Source: Pseudomonas triticifolii (GTDB taxonomy: Bacteria; Pseudomonadota; Gammaproteobacteria; Pseudomonadales; Pseudomonadaceae). Taken from it: a stretch of 64,000 nt of DNA. The stretch covers positions 20,154 to 84,153 of the forward strand of contig NZ_JACONV010000020.1 of assembly GCF_014358015.1 (NCBI RefSeq). The letters run 5' to 3'. The notes beneath the pieces were generated by a model. That model searched no databases, was not told the origin of the DNA, and saw only the letters and a list, made by a program, of their open reading frames with translations. Position numbers and translations under genes: made by a program. Shown here one piece after another: positions 24,013 to 33,293 of the stretch; the first letter of the stretch is position 1; every line of letters begins with the position of its first letter.

Positions 24013-25407
24013 CTAGGCTTCGCACGCTTCTGATGCCGGGTTGACCAGCTTTTCGAGAGCGGCGCGATCCAATAATTTTGTATCCAGTTTGATATAGATA
24101 GCTGCCTCTTCGGCAACCACCACTGCATCCGTCACGCCTGTTACGGACATTAAACGCTCTGCCAGGCCTGCATCACGCTGCGCTTCTGGCGACAACGGCA
24201 GACGTAGGCTGGTCACGTAAGGCGGTTCACGCATGGTCATCGCAAACGCAAGCCAGACGGCGGCCATGGCTGCACCACCAAGGAACACCACATCGAGCCC
24301 ACCGTGCTGGAACAACCAGCCGCCCAGTATCCCACCTGCGGCCGATCCAAGAAACTGGCTGGTGGAATAAACCCCCATTGCCGTCCCTTTTCCGCCAGCC
24401 GGTGACACTTTGCTGATCAGAGACGGCAAAGACGCCTCCAGCAGGTTGAACGCGGTGAAGAATACCACTGTCCCTATGACCAGTGTCCGCAACGTGTCCC
24501 CAAAGGCCCAGAAGAATAGCTCACACAGCATGAGAAGGGTCACGGCGCCGAGCAACACGCGCTTCATCTGACGCTTCTTCTCACCGTAAATGATGAACGG
24601 GATCATGGCAAAGAACGAAATCAGCAGTGCCGTCAGGTAGACCCACCAGTGCTGTTCCTTGGGCAGGCCGGCTTTTTCGACCAGCGCCAGCGGCAATGCC
24701 ACGAAACTGGACATGAGCATTGCGTGCAACACGAAGATACCCAAATCCAGGCGCAGCAGGTCTGGATGGCGCAAGGTCTGGCCCAGCGCCTGCCTGGCGA
24801 CACCGGACTCGCGATGCAGCAAGGGGCCGTTCGCCTTGGGCACCACAAACGCGACGATCAAAATCCCCAGCAGCGCCATGCCGCCGGTGGCCAGAAACAG
24901 TCCCGACAGTCCAAACACACCCGTGATCACCGGCCCCACGACCATCGCAATGGCAAACGATAAACCAATGGTCATGCCGATCATGGCCATGGCCTTGGTG
25001 CGGTGCTGTTCGCGAGTCAGGTCGGAAAGCAGCGCCATGACCGCCGCAGAAATCGCACCGGCACCTTGCAGGATACGGCCGGCGATGATGCCCCAGATCG
25101 AGTCCGCACTGGCGGCCACGACGCTGCCGATCGCGAACACAATCAGCCCAAGATAGATGACTGGACGCCGACCGATGCGATCGGAAATGATGCCAAACGG
25201 GATCTGCAGCACGGCCTGGGTCAGGCCATAAGCGCCAATGGCCAGACCAATCAGCGCAGGGCTGGCGCCCGCCAGGTCCATGCCATAAGTGGCCAGGACC
25301 GGAAGCACCATGAACATACCGAGCATGCGAAACGCGAAAACCAGCGCAAGACCACCTGCGGCACGGGTCTCGCCGCTGCTCATTCGTTCGCTGTGGGGAT
25401 CGTGCAT
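24013..25407 (-). CDS. MFS transporter of the YajR type with C-terminal YAM-like domain
   Basis: The 464-residue protein has 12 hydrophobic segments and the MFS loop signature GIISDRIGRRPVIYLG. The ALPLALVEKAGLPKEQHWWVYL segment resembles YajR. After the last helix, a soluble C-terminal domain of about 70 residues (DAGLAERLMSVTGVTDAVVVAEEAAIYIKLD...) matches the ferredoxin-like YAM domain of E. coli YajR. The substrate is unknown. It is divergent from uvrA and upstream of ssb, the same order as in P. aeruginosa (from memory). Confidence 0.85.
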   Translation of the reverse strand: MHDPHSERMSSGETRAAGGLALVFAFRMLGMFMVLPVLATYGMDLAGASPALIGLAIGAYGLTQAVLQIPFGIISDRIGRRPVIYLGLIVFAIGSVVAASADSIWGIIAGRILQGAGAISAAVMALLSDLTREQHRTKAMAMIGMTIGLSFAIAMVVGPVITGVFGLSGLFLATGGMALLGILIVAFVVPKANGPLLHRESGVARQALGQTLRHPDLLRLDLGIFVLHAMLMSSFVALPLALVEKAGLPKEQHWWVYLTALLISFFAMIPFIIYGEKKRQMKRVLLGAVTLLMLCELFFWAFGDTLRTLVIGTVVFFTAFNLLEASLPSLISKVSPAGGKGTAMGVYSTSQFLGSAAGGILGGWLFQHGGLDVVFLGGAAMAAVWLAFAMTMREPPYVTSLRLPLSPEAQRDAGLAERLMSVTGVTDAVVVAEEAAIYIKLDTKLLDRAALEKLVNPASEACEA

Positions 25408-25529
25408 GGAAAAACCTCGTGTGAACCGGCGGCGATTCTACCAGTCCCATCGATTGACGGGGTATATCGCGACGCTTTGACGCGTTTACATGACAGAGTC
25501 TTCATCTCTGCCTGTAAAGCCTGTGGATA

Positions 25530-25545
25530 GTGTGTATCCATCCAG
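25530..25545. promoter_or_regulatory. Weak LexA-box-like sequence before uvrA
   Basis: GTGTGTATCCATCCAG matches the CTG-N10-CAG frame of an SOS box with one core mismatch (G for C). It lies about 50 bases upstream of the uvrA start in the divergent MFS-uvrA gap. Tentative. Confidence 0.25.
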
Positions 25546-25595
25546 TATTTATCCGTATACTCCTACGTTTTCGACGCCCGCCGTGCGAGGCCATT

Positions 25596-28430
25596 TTGGA
25601 CAAGATCCTGATTCGTGGGGCTCGAACCCACAACCTGAAAAACATCGACCTGACTCTTCCACGCGACAAGCTGATCGTTATCACGGGATTGTCCGGCTCT
25701 GGTAAATCATCATTGGCGTTCGACACGCTCTATGCCGAAGGGCAGCGGCGTTACGTCGAGTCGCTGTCGGCTTATGCCCGCCAGTTCCTGTCGATGATGG
25801 AAAAGCCCGATGTCGACACGATTGAAGGCCTCTCGCCTGCAATCTCCATCGAACAGAAATCGACGTCCCACAACCCGCGTTCAACCGTGGGGACCATCAC
25901 CGAAATCTACGACTACCTGCGCTTGTTGTATGCGCGGGTGGGTCAGCCACGCTGCCCGGACCATGACATTCCGCTGGAAGCCCAGACTGTCAGCCAGATG
26001 GTCGACCTGGTTCTGGCGCAGCCAGAAGGCAGCAAGCTCATGTTGCTGGCCCCGGTCATCCGAGAGCGCAAAGGCGAACACCTTTCGGTCTTCGAAGAAC
26101 TGCGTGCGCAGGGCTTCGTGCGGGCCAGGGTCAACGGCAAGCTGTGCGAGCTGGACGAACTGCCCAAACTCGATAAGCAGAAGAAGCACTCCATTGATGT
26201 GGTCGTCGACCGCTTCAAGGTGCGTGCAGACCTGCAACAGCGTCTGGCTGAATCGTTCGAAACAGCGCTGAAGCTGGCAGACGGCATCGCGCTGGTTGCG
26301 CCAATGGACGACGAGCCTGGCGAAGAAACCATCTTCTCCGCGCGCTTCGCCTGCCCCATCTGCGGCCATGCCATCAGTGAGCTGGAACCCAAGCTGTTCT
26401 CGTTCAATAACCCGGCAGGTGCCTGTCCGACCTGTGATGGCCTGGGCGTGAAGCAGTTTTTCGACATCAAGCGACTGGTCAACGCCGAACTGACGCTGGC
26501 CGAAGGCGCGATACGCGGCTGGGACAGGCGCAACGTCTATTACTTCCAGATGCTGGGCTCGCTGTCCAAGCACTACGGCTTCAGCCTGGAAGTGCCGTTC
26601 AAAGAACTGCCTGCCGACCAGCAGAAAATTCTGCTTAACGGCAGCGGGTCGCAGAATGTCGATTTCCGTTATCTGAACGATCGCGGCGATATCGTCAAAC
26701 GTGCCCACCCGTTCGAAGGGATCGTGCCGAACCTGGAGCGTCGTTACCGTGAAACCGAATCTTCGACGGTTCGTGAAGAACTGGCCAAGTTTCTCGGTAC
26801 CCAGCCCTGCCCTGACTGCCGCGGCACACGTCTGCGTCGCGAGGCACGTCATGTGTGGGTGGGTGAGAAAACGCTGCCTGCAGTGACCAACCTGCCGATC
26901 GGCGATGCCACCGAGTACTTCGACACCTTGAAGCTGACCGGTCGACGTGGCGAAATCGCTGACAAGATTCTCAAGGAAATCCGTGAGCGTCTGCAATTTC
27001 TGGTCAACGTCGGTCTGGACTACCTGACCCTGGATCGCAGCGCCGATACGCTATCCGGCGGTGAAGCCCAGCGTATTCGTCTGGCCAGTCAGATCGGTGC
27101 CGGTCTGGTCGGGGTGATGTACATCCTCGACGAACCCTCCATCGGTCTGCACCAGCGCGACAATGATCGTCTGCTTGGCACGCTCAAGCACCTGCGCGAC
27201 ATCGGCAACACGGTGATCGTGGTCGAACATGACGAAGACGCAATTCGTCTGGCCGATTACGTGGTGGACATCGGCCCGGGTGCCGGTGTGCATGGCGGGC
27301 ACATCGTCGCCGAAGGCACGCCGGACGAAGTGATGTCGCATCCTGACTCGTTGACGGGCAAGTATCTGTCGGGCCGAGTGAAGATCGAAGTCCCGGCCAA
27401 GCGTACGCCTCGCAACAAGAAGCTTTCGCTCACGCTTAAAGGCGCGCGCGGCAACAACCTGCAAAACGTCAATCTGGACATTCCGATTGGCCTGCTGACC
27501 TGCGTGACCGGTGTTTCCGGCTCGGGTAAATCGACACTGATCAACAACACCCTGTTCCCGCTCAGCGCCACGGCACTCAATGGTGCGACAACCCTTGAGG
27601 CGGCCACTCACGACAGCATCAACGGCCTGCAGCACCTGGACAAGGTCGTGGACATCGACCAGAGCCCCATCGGTCGTACGCCTCGTTCCAACCCGGCGAC
27701 GTACACCGGCCTGTTCACGCCGATTCGTGAACTGTTCGCTGGCGTGCCGGAGTCTCGCTCGCGTGGCTATGGTCCTGGGCGGTTCTCGTTCAACGTCAAG
27801 GGCGGTCGCTGCGAAGCCTGCCAGGGCGACGGCCTGATCAAGGTCGAGATGCACTTTCTGCCGGACATCTATGTTCCCTGCGATGTGTGCAAGAGCAAGC
27901 GCTACAACCGCGAAACGCTCGAGATCAAGTACAAGGGCAAGAGCATCCACGAGGTGCTGGAAATGACTATCGAAGAAGCCCGCGAGTTCTTCGATGCGGT
28001 TCCGGCGCTGGCGCGCAAGCTGCAAACCCTGATGGATGTGGGACTTTCCTACATCAAGCTGGGTCAGTCGGCGACAACGCTCTCAGGTGGCGAGGCCCAG
28101 CGGGTCAAGCTGTCGCGTGAGCTGTCCAAGCGCGACACCGGCAAGACGCTGTATATCCTTGATGAGCCGACCACAGGTCTGCACTTCGCCGATATCCAGC
28201 AACTGCTCGATGTCTTGCACCGTCTGCGCGACCACGGCAACACGGTGGTCGTGATCGAGCACAACCTGGACGTCATAAAGACGGCGGACTGGCTGGTCGA
28301 TCTGGGACCGGAAGGCGGTTCGCGAGGTGGACAGATCATCGCAACCGGCACGCCAGAACAGGTCGCCGAGATGAAGCAGTCCTACACCGGTCACTACCTC
28401 AAGCCTTTGTTGATACGCGACAAGGCTTGA
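25596..28430 (+). CDS. uvrA: Excinuclease ABC subunit A
   Basis: UvrA finds bulky DNA damage and loads UvrB in nucleotide-excision repair. The 944-residue protein has two ABC modules: Walker A motifs GLSGSGKSS (31-39) and GVSGSGKST, and two LSGGEAQR signatures. Zinc fingers are seen as CPICGH...CPTCDG and CEACQGDG...CDVCKSKR. I chose the TTG at 25596 because it gives the conserved N-terminus MDKILIRGARTHNLKNIDL and has GAGG five bases upstream. An ATG-like start further upstream would add an alien 22-residue leader. Confidence 0.97.
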   Translation: MDKILIRGARTHNLKNIDLTLPRDKLIVITGLSGSGKSSLAFDTLYAEGQRRYVESLSAYARQFLSMMEKPDVDTIEGLSPAISIEQKSTSHNPRSTVGTITEIYDYLRLLYARVGQPRCPDHDIPLEAQTVSQMVDLVLAQPEGSKLMLLAPVIRERKGEHLSVFEELRAQGFVRARVNGKLCELDELPKLDKQKKHSIDVVVDRFKVRADLQQRLAESFETALKLADGIALVAPMDDEPGEETIFSARFACPICGHAISELEPKLFSFNNPAGACPTCDGLGVKQFFDIKRLVNAELTLAEGAIRGWDRRNVYYFQMLGSLSKHYGFSLEVPFKELPADQQKILLNGSGSQNVDFRYLNDRGDIVKRAHPFEGIVPNLERRYRETESSTVREELAKFLGTQPCPDCRGTRLRREARHVWVGEKTLPAVTNLPIGDATEYFDTLKLTGRRGEIADKILKEIRERLQFLVNVGLDYLTLDRSADTLSGGEAQRIRLASQIGAGLVGVMYILDEPSIGLHQRDNDRLLGTLKHLRDIGNTVIVVEHDEDAIRLADYVVDIGPGAGVHGGHIVAEGTPDEVMSHPDSLTGKYLSGRVKIEVPAKRTPRNKKLSLTLKGARGNNLQNVNLDIPIGLLTCVTGVSGSGKSTLINNTLFPLSATALNGATTLEAATHDSINGLQHLDKVVDIDQSPIGRTPRSNPATYTGLFTPIRELFAGVPESRSRGYGPGRFSFNVKGGRCEACQGDGLIKVEMHFLPDIYVPCDVCKSKRYNRETLEIKYKGKSIHEVLEMTIEEAREFFDAVPALARKLQTLMDVGLSYIKLGQSATTLSGGEAQRVKLSRELSKRDTGKTLYILDEPTTGLHFADIQQLLDVLHRLRDHGNTVVVIEHNLDVIKTADWLVDLGPEGGSRGGQIIATGTPEQVAEMKQSYTGHYLKPLLIRDKA

Positions 28431-28447
28431 TAAGTGCCGATGTGAGA

Positions 28448-28472
28448 CGGGTTTGGCTCAGGCCAGACCCGG
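28448..28472 (+). terminator. First hairpin after uvrA
   Basis: A 10-bp stem with one G-U pair (28448-28457 with 28462-28471) closes a four-base loop, 17 bases after the uvrA stop. No T-run follows. The right arm shares GCCAGACCCG with the hairpin after the thioredoxin-like gene. Confidence 0.55.
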
Positions 28473-28491
28473 CTGACTCGAAATCGAAACG

Positions 28492-28529
28492 AAAAAAAGC
28501 TCCTGTCACGTAAGTGCAGGAGCTTTTTT
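28492..28529. terminator. Bidirectional terminator between uvrA and the ferritin gene
   Basis: AGCTCCTG and CAGGAGCT arms are flanked by an A-run on one side and a T-run on the other, so the site can stop transcription of both convergent genes. Confidence 0.9.
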
Positions 28530-28547
28530 ATGACAGCGGGCGCGGAA

Positions 28548-29012
28548 TCAGAACTGCGACTGCAGGTAATTCTGCAAGCCGATGGACTTGATCAGACCCA
28601 TTTGCTGTTCCAGCCAATAAGTGTGGTCTTCTTCGGTATCAGCCAGTTGAACACGAAGAATGTCACGGCTGATGTAGTCCTGATGCAGCTCGCAGAGCGC
28701 AATACCTTTGCACAGTGCAGCGCGGACCTTGTATTCGAGACGAAGATCGCTGGCGAGCATCCCAGGCACCGTAGTGCCGATATCGAGGTCGTCCGGACGC
28801 ATACGCGGTGTGCCTTCAAGCATCAGGATACGACGCATCAGCGCGTCAGCGTGTTGCGCCTCTTCTTCCATCTCGTGATTGATACGCTCGTAGAGCTTCG
28901 CAAAGCCCCAGTCTTCGTACATGCGCGAGTGGATGAAATATTGGTCACGAGCCGCCAGTTCGCCAGTGAGCAATGTGTTCAGATAATCGATTACTTCTGG
29001 GTGGCCTTGCAT
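28548..29012 (-). CDS. ftnA: Bacterial ferritin lacking the haem-ligand Met (FtnA, often called BfrA)
   Basis: The 154-residue four-helix ferritin subunit has the diiron ligands Glu18, Glu51 and His54 and the C-terminal pair around EEDHTYWLEQQ. At the position of E. coli Bfr Met52, the haem axial ligand, it has Ala (EEEAQHADAL), so it should not bind haem in the normal way. This matches P. aeruginosa FtnA, previously named BfrA, also located between uvrA and katA (from memory). It stores iron as a 24-mer and can sit with a haem-binding partner. Confidence 0.88.
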   Translation of the reverse strand: MQGHPEVIDYLNTLLTGELAARDQYFIHSRMYEDWGFAKLYERINHEMEEEAQHADALMRRILMLEGTPRMRPDDLDIGTTVPGMLASDLRLEYKVRAALCKGIALCELHQDYISRDILRVQLADTEEDHTYWLEQQMGLIKSIGLQNYLQSQF

Positions 29013-29128
29013 CGCACCAGATCTCCTGCTTTAAAGGCGATAGTTTGAACCAAGCGCCACGAGAGGTCACTCGGAAAAACGCAATAATCCGATAAAAAGC
29101 GTCGATTTCACGCCATCCAGAAGCGAAA

Positions 29129-29150
29129 AACCGCCCAAATGAGGGCGGTT
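29129..29150 (-). terminator. Terminator of katA
   Basis: An 8-bp perfect stem (29129-29136 with 29143-29150) is followed on the minus strand by TTTTT. It lies about 18 bases after the katA stop. Confidence 0.88.
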
Positions 29151-29167
29151 CTGTTTCTCACTTAGAG

Positions 29168-30613
29168 TCAGCCCAGTTTTACACCCAATGCGTTCGCAAT
29201 GCCTTCACCGTAAGCGGAATCGGCTTTGTAGAAGTGCTGCAACTGGCGTTGGACAACATCGCTGGATACCCCAGCCATTGCACCGGCAATATTACTAATC
29301 AACAGCGCCTTCTGATCGGCGTTCATCAGGTTGAAAAGCTTGCCCGCCTGACTGTAGTAATCGCTGTCGACGCGATGATCATGACGGTCGGCCGTACCGC
29401 TCAATGCAAGAGCCGGCTCGGCATAACGCGCATCCTGCCTGGGCGCGTCGGAGTAGCTGTTTGGCTCGTAGTTAGGCTCGGCACCGCCATTGGTGCCGAA
29501 CGCCATGGAGCCGTCACGCTGATAGCTGTAAACAGGATTCTTCGGCGCATTGATCGGCAATTGCTGGTAATTGGTGCCCACGCGATAACGGTGAGCATCG
29601 GCGTAAGCAAACACGCGACCTTGCAGCATGCGGTCTGGCGAAAGACCGACGCCCGGAACCATATTGCTTGGACCGAAGGCGGCCTGCTCAACTTCAGCGA
29701 AGTAGTTCAGGGGATTGCGATTCAACTCAAGCTCGCCCACTTCGATCAGCGGGTACTCCTTCTGTGACCAGGTCTTGGTCACATCGAAAGGGTTTTCGTG
29801 ATGATGGTTGGCCTGAGCCTCGGTCATCAGTTGAATGCAGACCTGCCATTTCGGAAAGTCGCCCTGCTCAATGGCGGTGAACAGATCACGCTGAGCATAA
29901 TCCGGATCAGTGCCGGCAATGCGCGCAGCGTCTTCAGGCGTGAGGTTCTTGATACCCTGCTTGCTCTTGTAGTGCCATTTAACCCAATGACGCTCGCCAT
30001 TGGCGCTGATCAGGCTGTAGGTGTGGCTGCCGAACCCGTGCATGTGGCGATAGCCGTCAGGAATGCCGCGATCCGAGAACAGGATCGTGACCTGGTGCAG
30101 CGCTTCAGGTGAGTGCGACCAGAAATCCCACATCATCTGCGGGCTTTTCAGGTTGGTCTGCGGCAAACGCTTCTGAGTGTGGATGAAGTCAGGGAACTTC
30201 AGTGGGTCGCGGATGAAAAACACCGGCGTGTTATTGCCTACGATGTCCCAATTGCCTTCCTGAGTGTAGAACTTCACCGCAAAACCACGTGGATCGCGCT
30301 CGGTGTCGGCAGAGCCGCGCTCACCCCCTACTGTAGAGAAGCGAATGAAAATAGGCGTCTGCTTGCCAATAGCCGTGAACAGGTCGGCGCTGGTGTACCG
30401 AGTGATGTCTTGAGTGACGGTAAACGTACCGTGAGCACCCGAACCTTTGGCGTGGACGCGACGCTCTGGAATGTTCTCGCGGTTGAAGTGAGCGAGCTTC
30501 TCGATCAGGTGAAAATCTTCCAGCAGCAAAGGACCCCGCGTACCTGCCGAACGAGAGTTTTGGTTATCGGCGACTGGCGCGCCACTGGCGGTCGTAAGCG
30601 TCTTCAGGGTCAT
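29168..30613 (-). CDS. katA: Haem catalase, small-subunit type
   Basis: The enzyme breaks H2O2 into water and oxygen. The 481-residue protein has the distal His54 in RRVHAKGSGAHGTF, the Asn in VGNNTPVFFIRDP (127-128) and the proximal haem-ligand Tyr in GRVFAYADAHRYRVG. Length and the absence of a C-terminal flavodoxin-like domain place it in the small-subunit clade. No signal peptide is seen. The position beside the ferritin gene is conserved in pseudomonads and links iron storage with peroxide defence; which paralogue name applies is less certain. Confidence 0.9.
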   Translation of the reverse strand: MTLKTLTTASGAPVADNQNSRSAGTRGPLLLEDFHLIEKLAHFNRENIPERRVHAKGSGAHGTFTVTQDITRYTSADLFTAIGKQTPIFIRFSTVGGERGSADTERDPRGFAVKFYTQEGNWDIVGNNTPVFFIRDPLKFPDFIHTQKRLPQTNLKSPQMMWDFWSHSPEALHQVTILFSDRGIPDGYRHMHGFGSHTYSLISANGERHWVKWHYKSKQGIKNLTPEDAARIAGTDPDYAQRDLFTAIEQGDFPKWQVCIQLMTEAQANHHHENPFDVTKTWSQKEYPLIEVGELELNRNPLNYFAEVEQAAFGPSNMVPGVGLSPDRMLQGRVFAYADAHRYRVGTNYQQLPINAPKNPVYSYQRDGSMAFGTNGGAEPNYEPNSYSDAPRQDARYAEPALALSGTADRHDHRVDSDYYSQAGKLFNLMNADQKALLISNIAGAMAGVSSDVVQRQLQHFYKADSAYGEGIANALGVKLG

Positions 30614-30735
30614 GCACTCTCTTCCTAAGGCTTTATATAGCCGGCTAATCAGGTTGAGCGAGATTATTATTCGAAACTATCAAATCAGCAAATTCATTAA
30701 CTACTTAAAGCTGATAGCTTTTATCAATTTCAGAC

Positions 30736-30770
30736 AACAAAAAACCGGGCACTAGGCCCGGTTTTTTGTT
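30736..30770. terminator. Terminator of the alpha operon
   Basis: A 15-bp perfect palindromic stem with A-run and T-run flanks (30736-30750 with 30756-30770) lies 12 bases past the rplQ stop. It is bidirectional in form and also separates katA's upstream region from the ribosomal genes. Confidence 0.95.
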
Positions 30771-30782
30771 CAAACTGATGTC

Positions 30783-31169
30783 TTATTCAGCGGCTTCTAC
30801 AGAGCCACCAACAGGACGATCAACCAACTCGACGTACGCCATAGGCGCGTTGTCGCCAGCGCGGAAACCGCACTTGAGGATACGCAGGTATCCGCCCTGA
30901 CGGGTTGCATAGCGCTTACCCAGATCGTTGAACAGCTTGCCGACGATTTCTTTCGAACGAGTACGGTCGAAAGCCAAACGACGGTTAGCAACGCTGTCTT
31001 CCTTGGCCAGGGTGATCAGCGGCTCGGCAACGCGGCGCAGTTCCTTGGCTTTCGGCAGGGTAGTCTTGATCAGCTCGTGCTCGAACAGCGACACCGCCAT
31101 GTTTTGAAACATGGCTTTGCGGTGAGAGCTGGTACGGCTCAGGTGACGTCCACTTTTACGATGACGCAT
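30783..31169 (-). CDS. rplQ: 50S ribosomal protein L17
   Basis: The 128-residue protein starts MRHRKSGRHLSRTSSHRKAM, the standard L17 opening, and contains the LITLAKEDSVANRRLAFDRTRS segment. A short acidic tail ends it. It is the last gene of the alpha operon, 41 bases after rpoA, and is followed by a strong terminator. Confidence 0.97.
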   Translation of the reverse strand: MRHRKSGRHLSRTSSHRKAMFQNMAVSLFEHELIKTTLPKAKELRRVAEPLITLAKEDSVANRRLAFDRTRSKEIVGKLFNDLGKRYATRQGGYLRILKCGFRAGDNAPMAYVELVDRPVGGSVEAAE

Positions 31170-31210
31170 GGTTCATTCCTTACCAAACTCGCGTTCGGTG
31201 ATTACGACGA

Positions 31211-32212
31211 TCAGGCCGTAGCCTTGTCGTCCTTCTTAAGACTTGCCGGCGGCCAGTTGTCGAGGCGCATGCCGAGGGACAGACCACGGGAGGCCAGAAC
31301 GTCTTTGATCTCAGTCAAAGACTTCTTCCCAAGGTTCGGAGTTTTCAACAGTTCTACTTCGGTGCGCTGAATCAGGTCACCAATGTAGTAAATGTTCTCC
31401 GCCTTAAGGCAGTTAGCCGAACGTACAGTCAGTTCCAAATCGTCAACCGGACGGAGCAGGATCGGATCGATCTCGTCTTCCTGTTCGATTACCACTGGTT
31501 CGCTGTCGCCTTTGAGATCGACGAACGCAGCCAACTGCTGTTGCAGGATGGTTGCAGCGCGGCGAATAGCCTCTTCAGGATCCAGGGTACCGTTGGTTTC
31601 CAGATCAATAACCAGCTTGTCCAGGTTAGTACGCTGTTCGACACGGGCGTTTTCCACCACGTATGCGATACGGCGAACCGGGCTGAACGAAGAATCGAGC
31701 TGCAAGCGACCAATGCTGCGGCTTTCGTCTTCATCGCTTTGACGCGAGTCTGCCGGCTCATAACCACGACCACGAGCTACGGTGAGCTTCATGTTCAAGG
31801 CGCCGTTAGACGCCAGGTTAGCGATTACGTGATCGGGGTTAACGATCTCGACATCATGATCCAGCTGAATATCGGCAGCGGTAACCACCCCCGAACCCTT
31901 CTTCGACAAGGTCAGCGTAACTTCGTCTCGACCGTGCAGCTTGATAGCCAGACCTTTAAGGTTCAACAGGATTTCAATGACGTCTTCCTGTACACCTTCG
32001 ATGGCGCTGTACTCATGGAGTACACCGTCAATCTCGGCCTCGACTACTGCACAGCCGGGCATGGAGGACAACAAAATGCGACGAAGCGCGTTGCCCAGGG
32101 TATGGCCAAAGCCACGCTCGAGAGGCTCGAGCGTGATCTTGGCGCGGGTTGGACTGACAACCTGCACATCAATATGGCGGGGTGTCAGGAACTCATTTAC
32201 CGAAATCTGCAT
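31211..32212 (-). CDS. rpoA: RNA polymerase alpha subunit
   Basis: The 333-residue protein has the dimerising N-terminal domain (about 1-235, including ERGFGHTLGNALRRILLSSMPG) and an acidic linker. The C-terminal domain (about 250-325) has the promoter- and activator-contact stretch RSANCLKAENIYYIGDLIQR, with the UP-element-binding Arg at its start. It lies between rpsD and rplQ, as in all gammaproteobacteria. Confidence 0.98.
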   Translation of the reverse strand: MQISVNEFLTPRHIDVQVVSPTRAKITLEPLERGFGHTLGNALRRILLSSMPGCAVVEAEIDGVLHEYSAIEGVQEDVIEILLNLKGLAIKLHGRDEVTLTLSKKGSGVVTAADIQLDHDVEIVNPDHVIANLASNGALNMKLTVARGRGYEPADSRQSDEDESRSIGRLQLDSSFSPVRRIAYVVENARVEQRTNLDKLVIDLETNGTLDPEEAIRRAATILQQQLAAFVDLKGDSEPVVIEQEDEIDPILLRPVDDLELTVRSANCLKAENIYYIGDLIQRTEVELLKTPNLGKKSLTEIKDVLASRGLSLGMRLDNWPPASLKKDDKATA

Positions 32213-32234
32213 GGATGCACCTATTTTCTAGCCC

Positions 32235-32855
32235 TTACTTGGAGTAGAGCTCGACAATCAGGCTTTCGTTGATGTCGGCGGATAGATCACTGCGAGCTGG
32301 TACGTTCTTGAAAACGCCCGATTTCTTCTCAGTGTCTACTTCTACCCATTCTACGCGGCCACGTTGGGCACACAGATCGAGAGCCTGGACAATACGCAGT
32401 TGGTTCTTAGCCTTTTCGCGGATAGCAACAACGTCGCCAGCACGAACCTGGTAAGAAGGAACGTTAACGGTTTTGCCGTTGACGCTAACAGACTTGTGCG
32501 AAACCAATTGACGGGATTCGGCACGAGTCGAGCCGAAGCCCATGCGGTATACAACGTTGTCCAGACGGCATTCGAGCAGCTGCAGCAGGTTCTCACCTGT
32601 TGCGCCTTTCTTGCCGGCGGCTTCTTTGTAGTAGCCGCTGAACTGACGCTCGAGAACGCCGTAGATACGACGGACTTTTTGCTTTTCACGCAGCTGAGTA
32701 CCGTAATCGGACTGGCGACCGCGGCGCTGACCGTGGATGCCTGGAGCTGCTTCGATGTTGCACTTGGATTCGATAGCGCGAACGCCGCTCTTCAAAAAGA
32801 GATCGGTGCCTTCACGACGAGCAAGTTTGCATTTTGGACCAATGTAACGAGCCAT
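32235..32855 (-). CDS. rpsD: 30S ribosomal protein S4
   Basis: The 206-residue 16S rRNA-binding protein has MARYIGPKCKLARREGTDLFL and an S4 RNA-binding domain (about 96-160, with LDNVVYRMGFGSTRAESRQLVSHKSVSVNGK). S4 nucleates the 30S body and in E. coli represses translation of its own operon from the rpsM leader. Its length is normal for the family. Confidence 0.97.
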   Translation of the reverse strand: MARYIGPKCKLARREGTDLFLKSGVRAIESKCNIEAAPGIHGQRRGRQSDYGTQLREKQKVRRIYGVLERQFSGYYKEAAGKKGATGENLLQLLECRLDNVVYRMGFGSTRAESRQLVSHKSVSVNGKTVNVPSYQVRAGDVVAIREKAKNQLRIVQALDLCAQRGRVEWVEVDTEKKSGVFKNVPARSDLSADINESLIVELYSK

Positions 32856-32873
32856 TTCTTACAGTCTCCTGGA

Positions 32874-33263
32874 TTACACGCGGCGCTTCTTCGGCGGACG
32901 GCACCCGTTGTGCGGGATTGGCGTCACGTCGGTGATGCTGGCGATCTTATAGCCACAGCCGTTCAATGCACGGACAGCGGATTCACGACCTGGGCCTGGA
33001 CCCTTGACATTGACGTCGAGGTTCTTCAGACCGTATTCCAGCGCAGCTTGACCAGCACGTTCAGCAGCTACCTGAGCAGCGAACGGCGTGGACTTGCGGG
33101 AACCACGGAAACCCGAACCGCCGGAGGTAGCCCAGGAAAGAGCGTTACCTTGACGATCGGTAATGGTGACGATTGTGTTGTTAAAAGACGCGTGGATGTG
33201 GGCGATGCCATCAACCACTGTCTTTTTAACTTTTTTACGAGGACGAGCAGCAGGTTTTGCCAT
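32874..33263 (-). CDS. rpsK: 30S ribosomal protein S11
   Basis: The 129-residue protein carries the typical VDGIAHIHASFNNTIVTITDRQGNAL start of the fold and the basic tail PIPHNGCRPPKKRRV. It lies on the 30S platform. It is 18 bases upstream of rpsD in the alpha operon. Confidence 0.97.
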   Translation of the reverse strand: MAKPAARPRKKVKKTVVDGIAHIHASFNNTIVTITDRQGNALSWATSGGSGFRGSRKSTPFAAQVAAERAGQAALEYGLKNLDVNVKGPGPGRESAVRALNGCGYKIASITDVTPIPHNGCRPPKKRRV

Positions 33264-33293
33264 GACTAAATTCCTGTCGTTGCGCTGGAGCGA

